From positions 4,684,938 to 4,748,937 of the forward strand of contig NC_089312.1 of the NCBI RefSeq assembly GCF_036669915.1: a stretch of 64,000 bases of DNA, in the 5' to 3' direction. Position 1 is the stretch's first letter, and each line of letters starts with the position of its first letter. This stretch comes from Pocillopora verrucosa. Taxonomy: Eukaryota > Cnidaria > Anthozoa > Scleractinia > Pocilloporidae. A model generated the notes under the pieces. That model had not been told where the DNA came from. It was given only the letters and a program-made list of their open reading frames with translations, and did no database searches. Of this stretch, positions 33,482 through 46,179 are shown in pieces. The translations under genes and the position numbers were made by a program.

Positions 33482-36266
33482 TCATGCTGGTCGAAGTTTG
33501 ATCTCCGTGTGTTTTAACGAATAATCTTGTCCTCGAAATGGTGCCCAGGTAATTCCTTGTGCGCTGCTTCCACCTTGGTACAAGCCATTTGGATTTGCGT
33601 TATGGCAGGCACTATACCACCAGCCACCTCTATAGGCTAACGCACAGTTTTTTCCGTTATCAACGTCGTTGTCTCTGTCCCTGGTTGTCAAGCTCATATT
33701 TCTATGACGAAAAAAGAATTTTGTAAGAAACTGACGAGAGGCTGGACAGCAATGTTGCTGGTAGAATTGCTTGGTCAGAAATATCCAAGAAGCGCTGCAT
33801 TGTCAGAAAAGTGTACGAGGAATGATTCCTTGAACAGGAAACAGAAACAGAAAGGTATCGTTATGCTAAAAATGAATTATAATAGTAATGGTGCATATAT
33901 CATTGAGTAGTGAAATACGATTATTCCGCATTGATGCTTCCTCCGTATATGTAGAAAGAGCTGATCAACTTAAATATTGGGATCTTCACTTTTAGGCGGT
34001 CATAACTATTTTATTCATTTTTTTGGGAAGAAGATATTCTATTCATTATACATGGCACAAAAAACTGAAATGCCTGTAACAAACCTGGTACCATTTCTGA
34101 GAGATGGTGCCAATGCGTTGCCTGCGGTGCCTCGATACCCGTCGATCGTCAACCGATAATCTACGCTTTCGTCGGCCACAACGAAAGTCGTGTACTCGGC
34201 AAATCGTCGGTCGCCTTCGTAATCCTCCATATCAATTCGAAACACCATGTTAGCAGACGCAGTCAGACGGTGAAGAAAATCGTTTCCGAGCCAAAACTCG
34301 CCCTCCAGATTTACAAAGCCTCTTTTGTATGATTCCCAGTCGACATGAAAGTCTACAGAACCATCCATGCGCCTTTGAAAGGTGGTCCATCCTCCACCAT
34401 CAGTTGTCATGTCACACAGCACTTGAAAAGGTTCTTCGTCATCAGGGTAAACCCAGTACACACCGTCGGTTTTGGAGCCATTTTGATAATACTCTAGACA
34501 GTTCTTGGGGCAATCTAGAAAATAACAAAACGCGAAAGTAGAACGCTTTGACAAAAAATATATACATATTGTCTGTTGTAACGATTACCAGCAAAGCGAA
34601 AACTGTATATGTCATATATTGTCCTCACATCTTTTCGAAACACTCTTCTTTTTGAGCTACTTTACCACAATTCTCCTAAAGTACATTATTTTATGGCTGA
34701 CAAACTAGAAAATTACACCGGGCTCACTTACCTCTGATGCACTTACAGAGGGGTGTGTTGGATTTGTCGCCTGCGAAACATATTTCTTTTTTTTTTGCAT
34801 GGATAATCCATGCAGGTGCCCTGAAATTAGGAAAAGAAAATTGAGAAACATTTATCTTTTTTAAAAGTTGATAACGAAATATTTTTTTGGTCTTAAAAGT
34901 TAAATGCCTTTATTCGATTTTACATGCAAGGAGAAGCTCAAGACATATATGCTTTTATATTTTGCATATTAAAGAAATGAAATTTACAACACTTAACGAA
35001 CCGGGAAACATTCGAATTTCATCATGACAAACATTTCTGGAAGTTCTCGGCCTTAGAGCACTATATGTTCTATGGACATATCGACCGACTGCAAGATCAC
35101 CCCTCTATCATCTTTGCTAGTTGCCCTCTGATGTAAAACAAACGCGATCCCACATAAACCTGTTTGCCATCAAAGTTATCAACTCGTTTCCTTTTCAGGC
35201 CTTATTTTCACTACTGCCTAAGTAGTGCACATCACTGCGAAGATCACTTTCATTCATGTCGTTTCCTTACTGTTGAGCGTAATCATTTTTCGTAGGCATC
35301 CTAAAATATTCCGATCAAAATGTGATTTCACCTTTAATCGACGTTAAACTTCAATCAACATGCCAATTTATTTCCTTGTGACGATGTACACATTATGCAA
35401 AGCCGGTAGTATATTGAGGTCTTCCTGTATTTGACATTTTTTATGGCTGATGGCGGCAGAAAATAGTATGAACTAGTAAGCTTGGCTTACTTTAAACTTA
35501 CGCATTGACGGATTTAGGGTGAACTTGTTTTGCTTTAAGGGGGCGAACTTGTGACGGGGCAAAACTTTCAAAAATCGATTGATGTACGATGGGAAATCGC
35601 TCGAATCTTCATCAGCAGGATTTATGTCAAAAATAAAGCGAGGTTTTTCATTGCAAAATTTATATCCTGAAAATAGTTTCAGTACTTTTTATCAAGGTCT
35701 AACTTTTTTGTTTTATCATGGCTCTACCGGGCTTCTTTCCCTGATGCAAACATCGGCAAATTTCCCACCAGGTTGCCGCAAGAATCTTCGATTCTATAAA
35801 ACTTTAGCGACATATGTTTGCTAGAGTAAGGTTGATGTATCCCAGTTAGAAAGCATTTTAAAGAGATCCAGCTTCGATTTTAGAGATAAGATTCAAACAT
35901 TTAGCCACAAGTAAATTTTAATACACGAAAAGAGATTCAGTTTACCGTTATTCCTCTGTAAATGAAATGTTCATCCTCGATAAAGTTAGCAAATCCAACA
36001 AATCGATCAGAGTCGCTTAGCTGACATTTGAATTTCCCTGAGTCGCCCAATATGGTTCCAAAGTTGTAAGATTGACATCGCTCTTCATCCACACACTCAA
36101 ACTGACAGGAACTTTCCGAATCCACATCTATTTCTCTTATCAGGCTTGCGTTCAGCTTTTTTCCTTGTATCATTTCAGCAAAGTTAACTGCTCTCAGATC
36201 TGGCTCTGAAATACGGCCTATGCCGTACACAACGGCACAAAGGAGAAATGTCAGACAGAGATGCAT
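33482..36266 (-). CDS. PAN-EGF-fibrinogen domain lectin, locus C (one homopolymer frameshift)
   Basis: Exons are 36266-35946, 34820-34732, 34514-34085 and 33701-33482, with proper splice sites. The start ATG opens a different signal peptide (MHLCLTFLLCAVVYG) from the other loci. The PAN domain keeps four cysteines. The fibrinogen domain is full length, with DRDND and the [15 protein letters not shown] signature, and its first exon ends in a variant segment (APSLRNGT). The EGF exon is of the MDYPCKKK type but is 89 bp instead of 88. A run of ten A (34787-34796) shifts the frame and leads to a stop before the FReD exons. Either this is a very young pseudogene or the run is miscalled; the other exons look fully constrained. 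Confidence 0.75.
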
Positions 36267-36469
36267 GTGTAGTCTTCACCGTCGGTAAGTTTATGATCAA
36301 GAAAAATGAATGTTTGTTTCATTGCTATCTGATTTGGTAACTAGGTAAGCAGGTGCAAGAAAGTTGGTAGATTGAAAACAGTTTAAGTAGTGAAAAGGTT
36401 GATTTTTTTAGAGCCTAAATAATGCATAAAATCAGTTTTTACTGATATTCTTTTAATTTTTTTTTACAG

Positions 36470-36545
36470 ATATTTATATTAGTGTTCCTACAATTGATCA
36501 GTTTTCAAAAATAGAGACTCTTTCTTCATCAAAATTCGATGGCAT
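36470..36545 (+). other. Exon-like repeated segment, short copy
   Basis: Matches 7104-7180 and 59786-59862: an acceptor-like TTTTTACAG, then a frame containing SVPTIDQFSK and SSSKFDGI, cut after GGCATC. Unknown function. Confidence 0.35.
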
Positions 36546-36859
36546 CTTTCAGGTCCTACTCGGAATTACTAGTGATGCCGTAAACCTGTTCAAATATGAT
36601 CGATTACGATTCGAACAGGGAAGAAAGTTAAATTCAAATTTTTTTTGTACCGTTTCAGAAAGTCCATGACGAAGGTAGAACCGAGCAGTGGTTCCAAGTT
36701 TTGGAATGGTAGGGTCCAAATTGCAAAAAACTTTTAAGCCCTTTGCCAGTTCAGGCTTGTTTTAATTTGCTACGGTTTTATGTGCTTCTAGTATTTCCAT
36801 GGGGTATTTTCGCTTTTGAGTGTTAATTTCCTTTGTGTGTGCATGCCTCATGCAGTTTG

Positions 36860-37550
36860 CATTCTTTAAATATGTACGAGTTATGTCCCTAAAAAATATA
36901 CATACCTTATTCGATGATGTAAAATTTAATACACAAGGATATTTTGAAAATTGTGCAGTATTCTTTCGAGCGCCGAAGGATTATTATTATCCACCATTAT
37001 TTAACTTTTTAGTTTTTTAATTTTGGTTTGCGAAACACATCCATCGCATAAGGAGTGCGCGAAAGACGAAAACAAAACGAAAGAAACATCAAAATTGTAC
37101 TATATGACCGACAAAAAAATCTGTTCCGCTTAAAACTTCGTTTCTCTAAAAGTCAAGCCTCGAAAAACTAGCGAAAAAATCAAAGTTTGGATCGTTCAGT
37201 TCGGCTATTTTTTCATCCCTTATTTTTTGCCCTGTTCTTCACCTTAATACCCTGGAAAATTTCGTGTCCCTCTACATACTAGTGGAATAATAACCAGGCT
37301 AGCGTTGTTTTTTCGCGTTTATATGTGTATTTTTCTTACTTCTGATCAAGAAATCATTTAAAATTAACTCTTAAGTTTTCACCAAGCCAACCAAAAAATG
37401 TTTGTTGGAAGGTTAAAAGAAGTTTTTTTAGCTTGGATTACGGAATTAAGATCATAATATTCGTTTTTCCGCTAAACAAGTTCAGCCAGACGGGGAATTA
37501 ATTTTAGGAATTACTTCATTCGTGTCCATTGCGCCTGTCGGTCAGGTTGA
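36860..37550. repeat. Interspersed repeat family P, copy 3
   Basis: Matches 17690-18300 and 50620-51060. Its right edge passes straight into the Crypton-like segment at 37560, as it also does at 51060. Confidence 0.6.
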
Positions 37551-37579
37551 TGCATGAGCGGCAAAGCCTTCACCATCCT

Positions 37580-37908
37580 CAATCCAAGGTCTTTTATCGG
37601 GATTTGTTCGGATTATGGTTGCTAAAACACTGAAAACTCCGTATCGCTTACTGACAGTGACGTTAAAACTTTCCTTTAGGGGAGAGAAAACCAAACATGT
37701 ACGGAAGGAAAAACCGAAAGTTACGAAATCAGTGACCTTGGTAATGGCATTTCCCACGGCTGAGAACGAAAATCGAGAACTGGAAGATTTGCCACAGGCC
37801 GATTTTGGCCGAGTATCTGAAAGATTTCTTCTGTCCGTAAGGACCAAGTCAATGACTGAGAATTTTTATACTAAAATTACGCCCATTGTTTGTTTTTGTA
37901 GTTTTTGA
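37580..37908 (+). pseudogene. Probable Crypton/DUF3504-type fragment, copy 1
   Basis: A plus frame reads RLLTVTLKLSFRGEK and then FPTAENENRELEDLPQADFG and ERFLLSVRTKS. The LEDLP-ADL...FLLSVRTK pattern is what I know from the N-terminal SAM-like part of DUF3504/KIAA1958-like proteins, which descend from Crypton tyrosine recombinases. The match stops after VRTKS. Only this short segment is present, so it cannot be active. The family call rests on memory of that motif alone. Confidence 0.45.
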
Positions 37909-38384
37909 ACGCGTTTTTTTTTTTTAATCTTGAGCGTTAGCGCCAAAGCACTTTACGATTTTTATTCGGGAATTATCGATCCTTTTATTTTCATTACTTA
38001 AAAAAGTTAAGTTTTCTTGTCAGTAAAAGGCTACTGTGTTTATATGACAGATTCCTGGTAAAGAAATTGAGTGTCAGTCCTATATAATTAAAATCCTATA
38101 CATTGCCCAGTTTTATGAGACTTTATCCCTAGTGAAATAAATAATCGTAAGTCGCTAACTACTTTTACAAAAAAAAGATTTTATTTTTCAACTGCACCAT
38201 TTAAAATACAAGTATTAATTTCACCTTTTTTACTACAATCGTTATCATTGTTATCATTACTATTATTTTAACTCACCAACACGAGGCCCTCTAATATTCT
38301 TAATACAATCAAGGCGGAGTGAACATAGTAAACAATAAGGCAATCATGACAGAAGCTCCAAACAGAAGAGCTCTACCCACTCGT

Positions 38385-38455
38385 AATAATGCTAACCATT
38401 CCCTTGGGATTTGGAACACCTAATGCTCCTAGAATTACACCTAGCGAAAACAAAT
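38385..38455 (-). pseudogene. SLC17-like second-exon relic with deletion
   Basis: Contains the complement of GGAATGGTTAGC and the GVILGA-side segment (TAGGTGTAATTCTAGGAGC), joined with about 12 bp missing relative to 51955-52025. The intron follows at 38460-39000. Not functional. Confidence 0.5.
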
Positions 38456-39020
38456 GAAGCTACCATCTTATGCGGCCTAAACAAACAATATAAAGAAGAT
38501 TAAAACCCCACAGAATCGACTACTTTATTTCACAACTTGTAATATTCTTAATAAGGAGCGAATCCTACAGTCAGTACAGTATTAATCCGTAACACACTTA
38601 CTTAAGCCCACCACAAGGTATACCTTAGCTTATCACCGACCGAAAAAAACGTCCCGTTACGCGAAGGGCAGCTGTGCTGAGGTCGATCCATGTGAAGTGG
38701 TCGCTTACGGAAGAATGGAATCATAGAATAGAGACAAACCAATAGCGCTAAAATTAGTCATGGTCGGCTGCAAGCGGTTATCGCTAGCAACAATGAAATG
38801 GAAAGTATAATGGATGAAAAAGTGGTGAGATAATTAGCTAAAGTTAGGTTTCACTGCCCTTCACTATCGTTAACCAACGATATATATATATTTTTAAAAT
38901 TTACCCTTTTCCAATACAATAAGAGTCTCTTGGTGTTCTTACCATAAGGATTTTTATCTGGCACAATTTGATTTAAGTGTTACATGGATGAGTTTTCTCT
39001 AAGCTGCTATCTTCACTTAC

Positions 39021-39147
39021 CCGTGCGATTATTGACCACCGCACCAATAGCGACATTCAAATTTACTTTCAACCCAGACATAACAAAGAATCCAATGAAA
39101 ATTATTTCAGACAAAATGTAACGCTTGGGGAGAGCAATAACAACCAT
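39021..39147 (-). pseudogene. SLC17-like first exon with 29-bp deletion (unit D)
   Basis: Opens with MVVIALPKRYILSEIIF and continues through GLKVNLNVAIGAVVNNRT to a GTAAGTG donor. The 29 bp encoding the region between MVNN and the donor are missing compared with 61449-61604, which changes the exon phase. The same deletion is present at 53009-53135. Confidence 0.65.
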
Positions 39148-39965
39148 TTTACATTAGATAAACATCAAGCAATCTTCGATAAGCAGGAACACAAATAGTT
39201 AAAAGACAGAAGGAAGAATCCTCCTATCTCGATTTGTAACAGACTAAGATTTACGCATCTTTTTCGATCTGTTGGCCATAATTCAGCTTGGCACCATCTA
39301 AGGGAGTTCATGGTTTAAGCAAATGTCTCGTGGTCTTTGAGGTAACTATTTATTGAAAGACGCAGTAAAGAAAAGAAAGTTGACAGGTCTTCAATTGAGT
39401 AATGTGCGACGTATCAGAGAAAAGATTTAAACACGAGTAAATTACCTCAGGTCTCTTTTCATCGAGTTGACGGGAGATATTTCGCAACGCTCTGCTGATG
39501 TTTATTTTAAGTGCGTCTGCAAGCCAGCGTCAGTTACGAAATAACTTCTCCATTAGACAATCTTTGAGACATTAACACGTTTAATTGAAATTAAGCCCAT
39601 CATTAATATGTATGAAAGTCTCCACTGACGAAATAAGTAACGTTTTTGCAATACGAATTAAAAGTGCCTTTCTCTCAATGAAGGAGCGACATATATTCAA
39701 AGACAGAAAAAGGGCTTTATATACGTAGATAAATCAATGAAACTATTTCACAAACAAAATAAGAAGGTTTATCACCACTAGGAGCGTTGAAAGGCTACAG
39801 CTAAACGCCCATCTGCCAACAAAATATCTCATTAACCGAACTCATATATTACAATCATCACAAACTAAATTAAGAATTATAACTCCCGCACAGCAAACAT
39901 CTTTAATTATTAATCAGAAGCTACAGTTTGCTGTTGGCTTAAAGACGCAACTACTTCAATTGAAA

Positions 39966-41153
39966 TCACGCTGGTCGAATTTTGATCTCGGTGTGCTTTA
40001 AAGAATATTCTTGTCCTCGAAATGACTGCCATGTAATACCTTGTGCGTCACCTCCGCCCTTGTACAAACCATTTGGATTGGCGTTATGGCAGTAGTTGTA
40101 CCACCAGCCACCTTTATAGTCTAACGCACAGTTTCCGCTGATTTTAACGTCGTTATCTTTGTCTTTGGTTGTAAACCTCATATTTCTAAGATATCAAAAG
40201 CGTTTCGTGAGAAACTGAGAAAAAGCGAGAAAGCAATGCTTCTAGCAGCATATCACAGTCAGTAAAAAGCAGATGGCACTGCATGGTTGGAAATACGTAA
40301 GAAGCACTAATTGTCAGCAGTGCACATAAAAAGATTCCCTTTCAGGAAAGTTTGAGAAAAAGGAATTGTAAGCAAGTACACATGTTTTTTAGGTTAATAG
40401 CGTCAACATGAATTTGACGTCATCTTTATGAAAGAAGCAATACTAGTTAGCAATAAACAGGAAGTTGAAAAATCTGATCGGCGATGATGCAATACTTTAG
40501 CTTAGATTTGTCATTAGAAGAAAAAAGCTGATCAGCCTAAGAATTGGGATCCTCGACTTCCAGCAGTCCTCAACGTATTTCCAAATTCTTGGGCAGGAGC
40601 TTTTCAGAAATTACCCTTATATTACTGGTCATTCCTCGAGCAAAGTACAAAAAGCTGCAATGCAACAAACCTGATGGGCCTATCAAGGGAAACCAATGCA
40701 TCGCCAGCGGTGCCTCGGTATCCATCGATTGTCACCCGATAATCATCGCTTTCATCAGCCACAGCGAAAGTCGTGTACTCGGCAAATCGTCGGTCGCCTT
40801 CGTAATCCTCCACATCAATTCGAAACACCATGTTAGCAGACGCAGTCAGACGGTGAAGATAATCGTTTCCGAGCCAAAACTCGCCCTCCAGATTTCCAAA
40901 GCCCTTTTTGTATGATTCCCAGTCGACATAAAAGTCTACGGAGCCATTCATGCGCCTTTGAAAGGTGGTCCATCCTCCACCATCAGTTGTCATGTCACAC
41001 AGCACTTGAAAGGGGTGTTCTTCATCAGGGTAAACCCAGTACACACCGTCGATTTTGGAACCATTTTGATAATAATCTAGACAGTTCTTGGCCGGGCAAT
41101 CTAGAAATAACGAAAAAAAGTAAAACGCTTTGACGATAACAAAAATTATTTAT

Positions 41154-41238
<85 letters not shown>

Positions 41239-43031
41239 AGATGTTTTTGTCATGGACGTTACATCCTTGACCTTTCGTACCCTTGCCTCAGCTGGTGCTA
41301 ATCTACCCGTTTTATCTGTCTTGGCATTTTCAGTATATCCCTCTCCTAGAGTATTTTTTGTCTTTCCCCGAACAGATCTCCACTTACCTCTAATACACTT
41401 ACAAAAATGAGTGTTTGATTTGTAGTCAACAGCACAAGTTTCACTCTCCTTGCAAGGATCGTCTTCCTCGCAGGTGCTCTAACAATTAAAGAAAGAAAAT
41501 CATTATACAAAGAGATATCAAAAGGATGATGGCAGACTTTTTCGTTTAAGAGGGCTCCATGGGGTTTTTTGACCGCGCGAAATCTGGGTGCGAACATAGC
41601 GCAAGTTTAAAAAGTGTCAACATGCATAACAAACATGGCGGCTAGACAAACTTTGGTCATGAAATCGAGATCAGAATATCAGTTTCGCCGCTAGAAAAGT
41701 TTAGCCACACGAATTGTTAGCAATTGCTCTATTCGTGTCGAGTAGTTAACTGTGGCTAGCTGTCGGCTTAGTGTCGGTTGCGCAGGGAAGATTGAGTTTT
41801 TAGTGAATTGAAATGAAACTACAGTATATTTGCTTGGATTCTGCGTTGAATTTGTGGTCGCCCGGTAATTTTGAGCTTGGATTTTTCGCTTCTCGGATCA
41901 GGCGTTCGGAAATGGAATGTTCAGCCTTGGGCTTTTCTTATGTACGTTGAAAACCTCGAAATGAACAACTCGCTTAAATGGGCTCTTTTCATCAAAGTAA
42001 GCGGTCAGATAACAAATGATACACTGTGGAAGTAAGGTGAGGTTTTTTTTTGAGAATGTGACGTATTTTTTTTAATTCCTGAGGACGGTCGTAAATATGC
42101 CCATACCAACTCTTATAATTCCGCCATGACTGTTATTGCGCAAGATGATCATCTCACAGCTGGAGCTTGGGCCGCCTGTGACGACGGCAGAAAATTTTAT
42201 GAATTAGAAAGCTTGGCTTGCTTTAAAACTAAGCGCTGAAAGATTTGGGGTGAACTTGTTTGCTTTAAGGGCGCGAACTTGTGACGGGACGAAACTTCCA
42301 TAAATCGATTGATGTACGGATGGGAAAACACTGGTATCTTGATCAGCAATATTTATGTCAAATATAAAGCCAGGTTTATTTCCCCTATTGTAAAAACTCG
42401 ATTACTGGCTCTTCGTTGCAAAAATTATTCCTTAAAATAGTTTTAGCACTTTTTGTCAAGGTCTCACTTTTTTTGGTTATCACGGCCCTACCAATGCAAG
42501 CTTCTTTCCCCGACGTAAACATCGGCAAATTTCACCAGGTTGCCGCAAGATTCTTAAAAAACTTTGGTGACATATGTTAGGTAGAGTAAGGTTGGTGTAT
42601 CCCAGTTAGAAAACATTAAAAGAGATCCAGCTTCGATTTTAGAGATAAGATTCAAACATGGAGCCGCAAGTAGTTCTTGATACACTAAAAGAGATTAAGC
42701 TTACCTTTATTCCTCTGTAAATAAAATGTTCGTCCTCAGTAAAGTTAGCAAATCCAGCAAATCGATCCGAGTCGCTTAGCTGACATTTGAATCTCCCTGA
42801 GTCGCCCTCTAAGGTTCCAAAGTTGTAGGATTGACATCGCTCTTCATTCACACACTCAAACCGACAAGAACTTTCCGAATAAACTTCTATTTCTTTCATC
42901 AGGCTTCCGTTCAGCTTTTGTCCTTCTAACTCTTTGGCAAAGTTAACAGCTTTCAAATTTGGCTCTGAAATACGGCTTATGCCATACACAGCTGAACAGA
43001 CGAGATTAAATATCCACAGATACATGTTCAT
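39966..43031 (-). CDS. PAN-EGF-fibrinogen domain secreted lectin, locus D (intact)
   Basis: Exons 43031-42705, 41478-41388, 41100-40671 and 40185-39966 join in frame (phases 0, 1, 2) to 355 aa. Order of domains: 17-residue signal; PAN/apple core with four cysteines; EGF-like module ([15 protein letters not shown]...HFCKC) whose sixth cysteine lies in the next exon; complete fibrinogen domain with DKDND and [15 protein letters not shown]. Compared with locus A it has one extra EGF codon and one extra codon in DCPAKNC. A secreted pattern-recognition or adhesion role is inferred from the domain set. The EGF-FReD intron holds a 76-bp CT tract that could affect transcript length. The PAN exon shares its 5' flank with loci A and E. 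Confidence 0.88.
41159..41234. repeat. (CT)38 microsatellite in lectin intron
   Basis: Uninterrupted CT for 76 bp, about 60 bp upstream (in transcript sense) of the first FReD exon of locus D. Paralogues have short or interrupted versions near 24184, 54513 and 63696. Confidence 0.97.
41640..42180. other. Gap inside locus D intron: no supported feature
   Basis: The first 100 bp match family P. The remainder (41746-42160) has no homologue in the other lectin introns and looks like an insertion of unknown origin. A 45-codon plus frame at 41811 is too short to call. Confidence 0.35.
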
Positions 43032-43194
43032 TCTCCATGGAAAGCTTTTCACGTGAACTGATGTGGAAATTTCTTTGACTTTGAGCGGCGACCTAGCTAG
43101 GTTAGCGGGTGAAAATAAATTCTTAAAATGAAGAAATAGTTTGCAACAATTTCTTTTACGCGCCTAACACGCGAAGAATGCACTCGGGAGGCGT

Positions 43195-43436
43195 TGTATA
43201 TAAACATTTATCATCATTATTATTATAATCATAATACCCCTGACAGAGCGTTCAGCTCTTCAGCTAAATTAACTAATTTAATAAAAGGAAACCGTCCTAT
43301 AATTTGTGGTATCCCTATCCGTCTCTTTAACGACACGAAGAATACGCTGATTGAGAAGTTGTAAATAATCCTCTATAATCATTATTATCATAATCATCAT
43401 ATCTTAGGTAGAGCGGACAGCTGTTATGAATTATCA
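43195..43436. repeat. Minisatellite, about 2 units upstream of lectin locus D
   Basis: Same family as 1845-2100; the second unit is interrupted by the 908-bp insertion. Confidence 0.65.
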
Positions 43437-44344
43437 GTGTGACGGGAAAATTTACTGATTTTCCCGTGTGTGTTATTCGGAACATATTTATTCGAAAACT
43501 TTCACATTTAACCATTTCAAGTCCTTTCATTTTAATAAATCAAAAAAATGTATAAAAACCACAGTAGCTTTTAGAATAGATTTTGCTTGTTACTCGCTTT
43601 CATTATGAACCTGCATGGCGGCACTTTTGTTAATTATTACATGGTTTTTTAAGTAAATATAAGTGTTAATGGTCTTTCTGGAAAAATTGGTTTTCATGGT
43701 AGTTAGCAGCTGAATTTATACTCGTAACTTTAATTTCTTTTCATACGAAGGTTTCCACTCCAACCTTGCATAGATAAGCAGAAACTTTTCATTGCTTTTC
43801 CGTTTTTATCTCCTAAGCTGCGCTACTGCAATTAAGATAGGTATTTTTTTTTTATATCAGAGCTGTAAATTGGCATCTAAGTTTCCTACTTTAATGGCCT
43901 CGAGTTTATGGCATCCGTCTTTTTAATTTTGAGATTCTTTACGTCGTAGAAACAGATGGAATATTTAAGTAGTTTTCGTTTAACTTCAAAGAGATCTTTT
44001 CCCGCTCCTTTGTGTCTATTCAAATATTGCGATCTGTGTAACAATAGCACCTCACACCAGTTGGTTCTTAAACAAGTCCTTGTACAGCTTTGATGATTAC
44101 AAACTTGAGTACGCTAGAGGTCATGTCGCTTGTTGGCCTGACCTAGAATAAAAACCTACTGCGGACCCAAAACGCTGTCTCTTCCTTGACGTCCGTACAA
44201 GCTCACTCGAAGCAGATCTCCGTGTGCCAGGAAACCGTGACGAGTTTCCGTTCTCGCAAGCTGAGTGGCCTCTACCGAGCTAATTCCCCCTCGTTTGTAA
44301 GTTTTCCGAAAATTCCAGTGTAGTGAGTGAAAAACTATCGTCAC
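43437..44344. mobile_element. 908-bp insertion with 4-bp target duplication, probably non-autonomous
   Basis: Both sister blocks lack this segment (empty sites near 2072 and 56440). It is flanked by ATCA (43433-43436 and 44345-44348). The left end GTGTGACGGG and the complement of the right end (GTGACGATAG) share a GTGACG core. A hairpin (ACGGGAAAAT / ATTTTCCCGT) lies at the left end. No transposase frame is evident. Family unknown. Confidence 0.6.
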
Positions 44345-45958
44345 ATCAATTACATAATAGAAATACCTTCCCCTAATTACTGGGCGAAATTTCTTGTTTC
44401 AGGGAAATTTTACCATTAGAATTAAATGCTTCCGTACCAGATGATTTCATGAAAAGGAATGCAATGTACTTGAGCGGTCAGTGTGCTGCTGCAATGCAAG
44501 TAACGTCGAATGGAAGTCACTGGGTCTCGAGGGCACATGCTGGGCTTGGAAAGCTTGGGAATTTGAAATGATGATAACACGATAAAACACTTGAAGCTCT
44601 AGCCTTTTGAAATATTTCATGTTTCTACGGGGTTTTATCAACCTTTATAAACAACTAGGTCATATTAAACAATTAAGTTGTTTCGCCTCTCAATTGAGTC
44701 AACTGATTCCAAAGAATACAGTATCTTTCTAGAGTTATCGGCGCCGAGAAGCACCTGTTATGAAGACCGCAGAGGTTCTCGCCAGAGAAGAAAAGAAATT
44801 CCTCACTAAGGCATCCGTTCGTGAAATGAATCTTCCTTAAGATGAATCATAGTCTTGTAAAATTTTCTTTTAAAGACTTAAGGTTGATGAAATTTAGTTA
44901 GGAATAACACAGAAGAAGCCAACGTAGAAATTTATCTAGAAATAGAGTGGGATGATTTCGTTTTAGGACAAAACAAAAACTGTTTATGTTATGAGTTTCT
45001 TTCTTTTAAAATTTAATACATAACCGACAAGAGGCAGTACGTTTTTAGCTATTTATGACTGAGACTCCATATAGTTTTTGCTCTCCATTAGCGCGCGCGC
45101 CAATGTATTGTTTTTCTAGTAATTTTTTATGTTTCCGCCCTTCTAGGTCACTAAATGCCACCAAAAGGGCAATGAGAAAGGTTTGGAATATCGTTCGCTG
45201 TAGTAATATTATCGAAATGATTTTCGTTATTGAGCTGAGGCTCCTCGAAAGGAGGCGCTCGCCAGTAATAATTTGGCTTTGCCAGTGATTTTCTTCAATT
45301 TGCTTCGATGAAATCTCTCAAAATTTTCACAATTTGTGGAAAAAAAAATAAGGGTTACAAAGACAATTTTCCCGTCATTTACAATTTAGTGTTTTCTTCC
45401 TCTATCTCAAGATTGGTCTTATGAATTTTTGTTATCAACAGGCACTAGAAGGGCACAAATATGTTTTACGGTTCAGCAAATCATAGGAAATTCCACCGAT
45501 GGAAACGTGATAAATCTTGCTCGAGAGATCCCTATTTTCTTTGTTGTAAAACATCACGTAATGGAATAAAACCTCGCCAAGATCTGTATCTGAGTATGCG
45601 TAAACTTTCGAATCTGTCGTGATCTGTCGCCTTTTGGCAATCTATCCCACGATGTTTTCTTTTCGGTTGACCTCCTTTTCAGAGGGCGTATAAATATTAC
45701 GGGTGCAGTTGCAGGAAACCCTAGATTCCATCACATAAAAACTGCTAAAAATTTTTTTAACGCACCTTTTCAGATAACAATTGTGCGATCATATCGAGCC
45801 GCCATGTTTGCTATGCATATTGACACTTTTAAAACTCGCACTATATTCGCACCTAGATCTCGCGCGGTCAAAAATCCCTTTGGAGCCTTCTTAAACGAAA
45901 AAGGCTGCTATCACCTTTTGATATCTCTGCATACTAATTTTCTTTTTTTAATATTTAG

Positions 45959-46049
45959 AGTACTTACGAAGAAGATGATCCTCGCAAGGAGAATGAAACT
46001 TATGTTGTTGACTACAAATCAAACATTCATTTTTATAAGTGTATCAGAG
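45959..46049 (+). pseudogene. Inverted EGF-like exon, open frame but cysteines replaced
   Basis: Acceptor (AATATTTAG), donor (GTAAGTGT), phase and 91-bp length are all kept relative to the EGF exon of locus D. Four cysteines are replaced (STYEEDDPRKENETY... and FYKC), leaving one. It lies on the opposite strand to every lectin gene, so it cannot be spliced into them. It is best read as an old pseudoexon. Confidence 0.7.
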
Positions 46050-46179
46050 GTAAGTGTAGATCCGTTAGAGGAAAGACAAAAAAGTCCTTGGAGGGGAACA
46101 TGCTGGGCCCTTTGAAAATGCCGAAGACAGATGAAGACGGGTGGATTAGCACCAGATGCAGCAAGCTGATTGGGTATAT

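Noticed and set aside
33297..33485. Isoleucine/methionine-rich minus-strand frame resembling a membrane segment
   Set aside because: It is the translation of a low-complexity ATT/ATC repeat and has no homologue in the paralogous flanks.
44156..44344. 62-codon minus frame inside the 908-bp insertion as a transposase
   Set aside because: Too short, no catalytic motif, and ends at the element boundary by chance.
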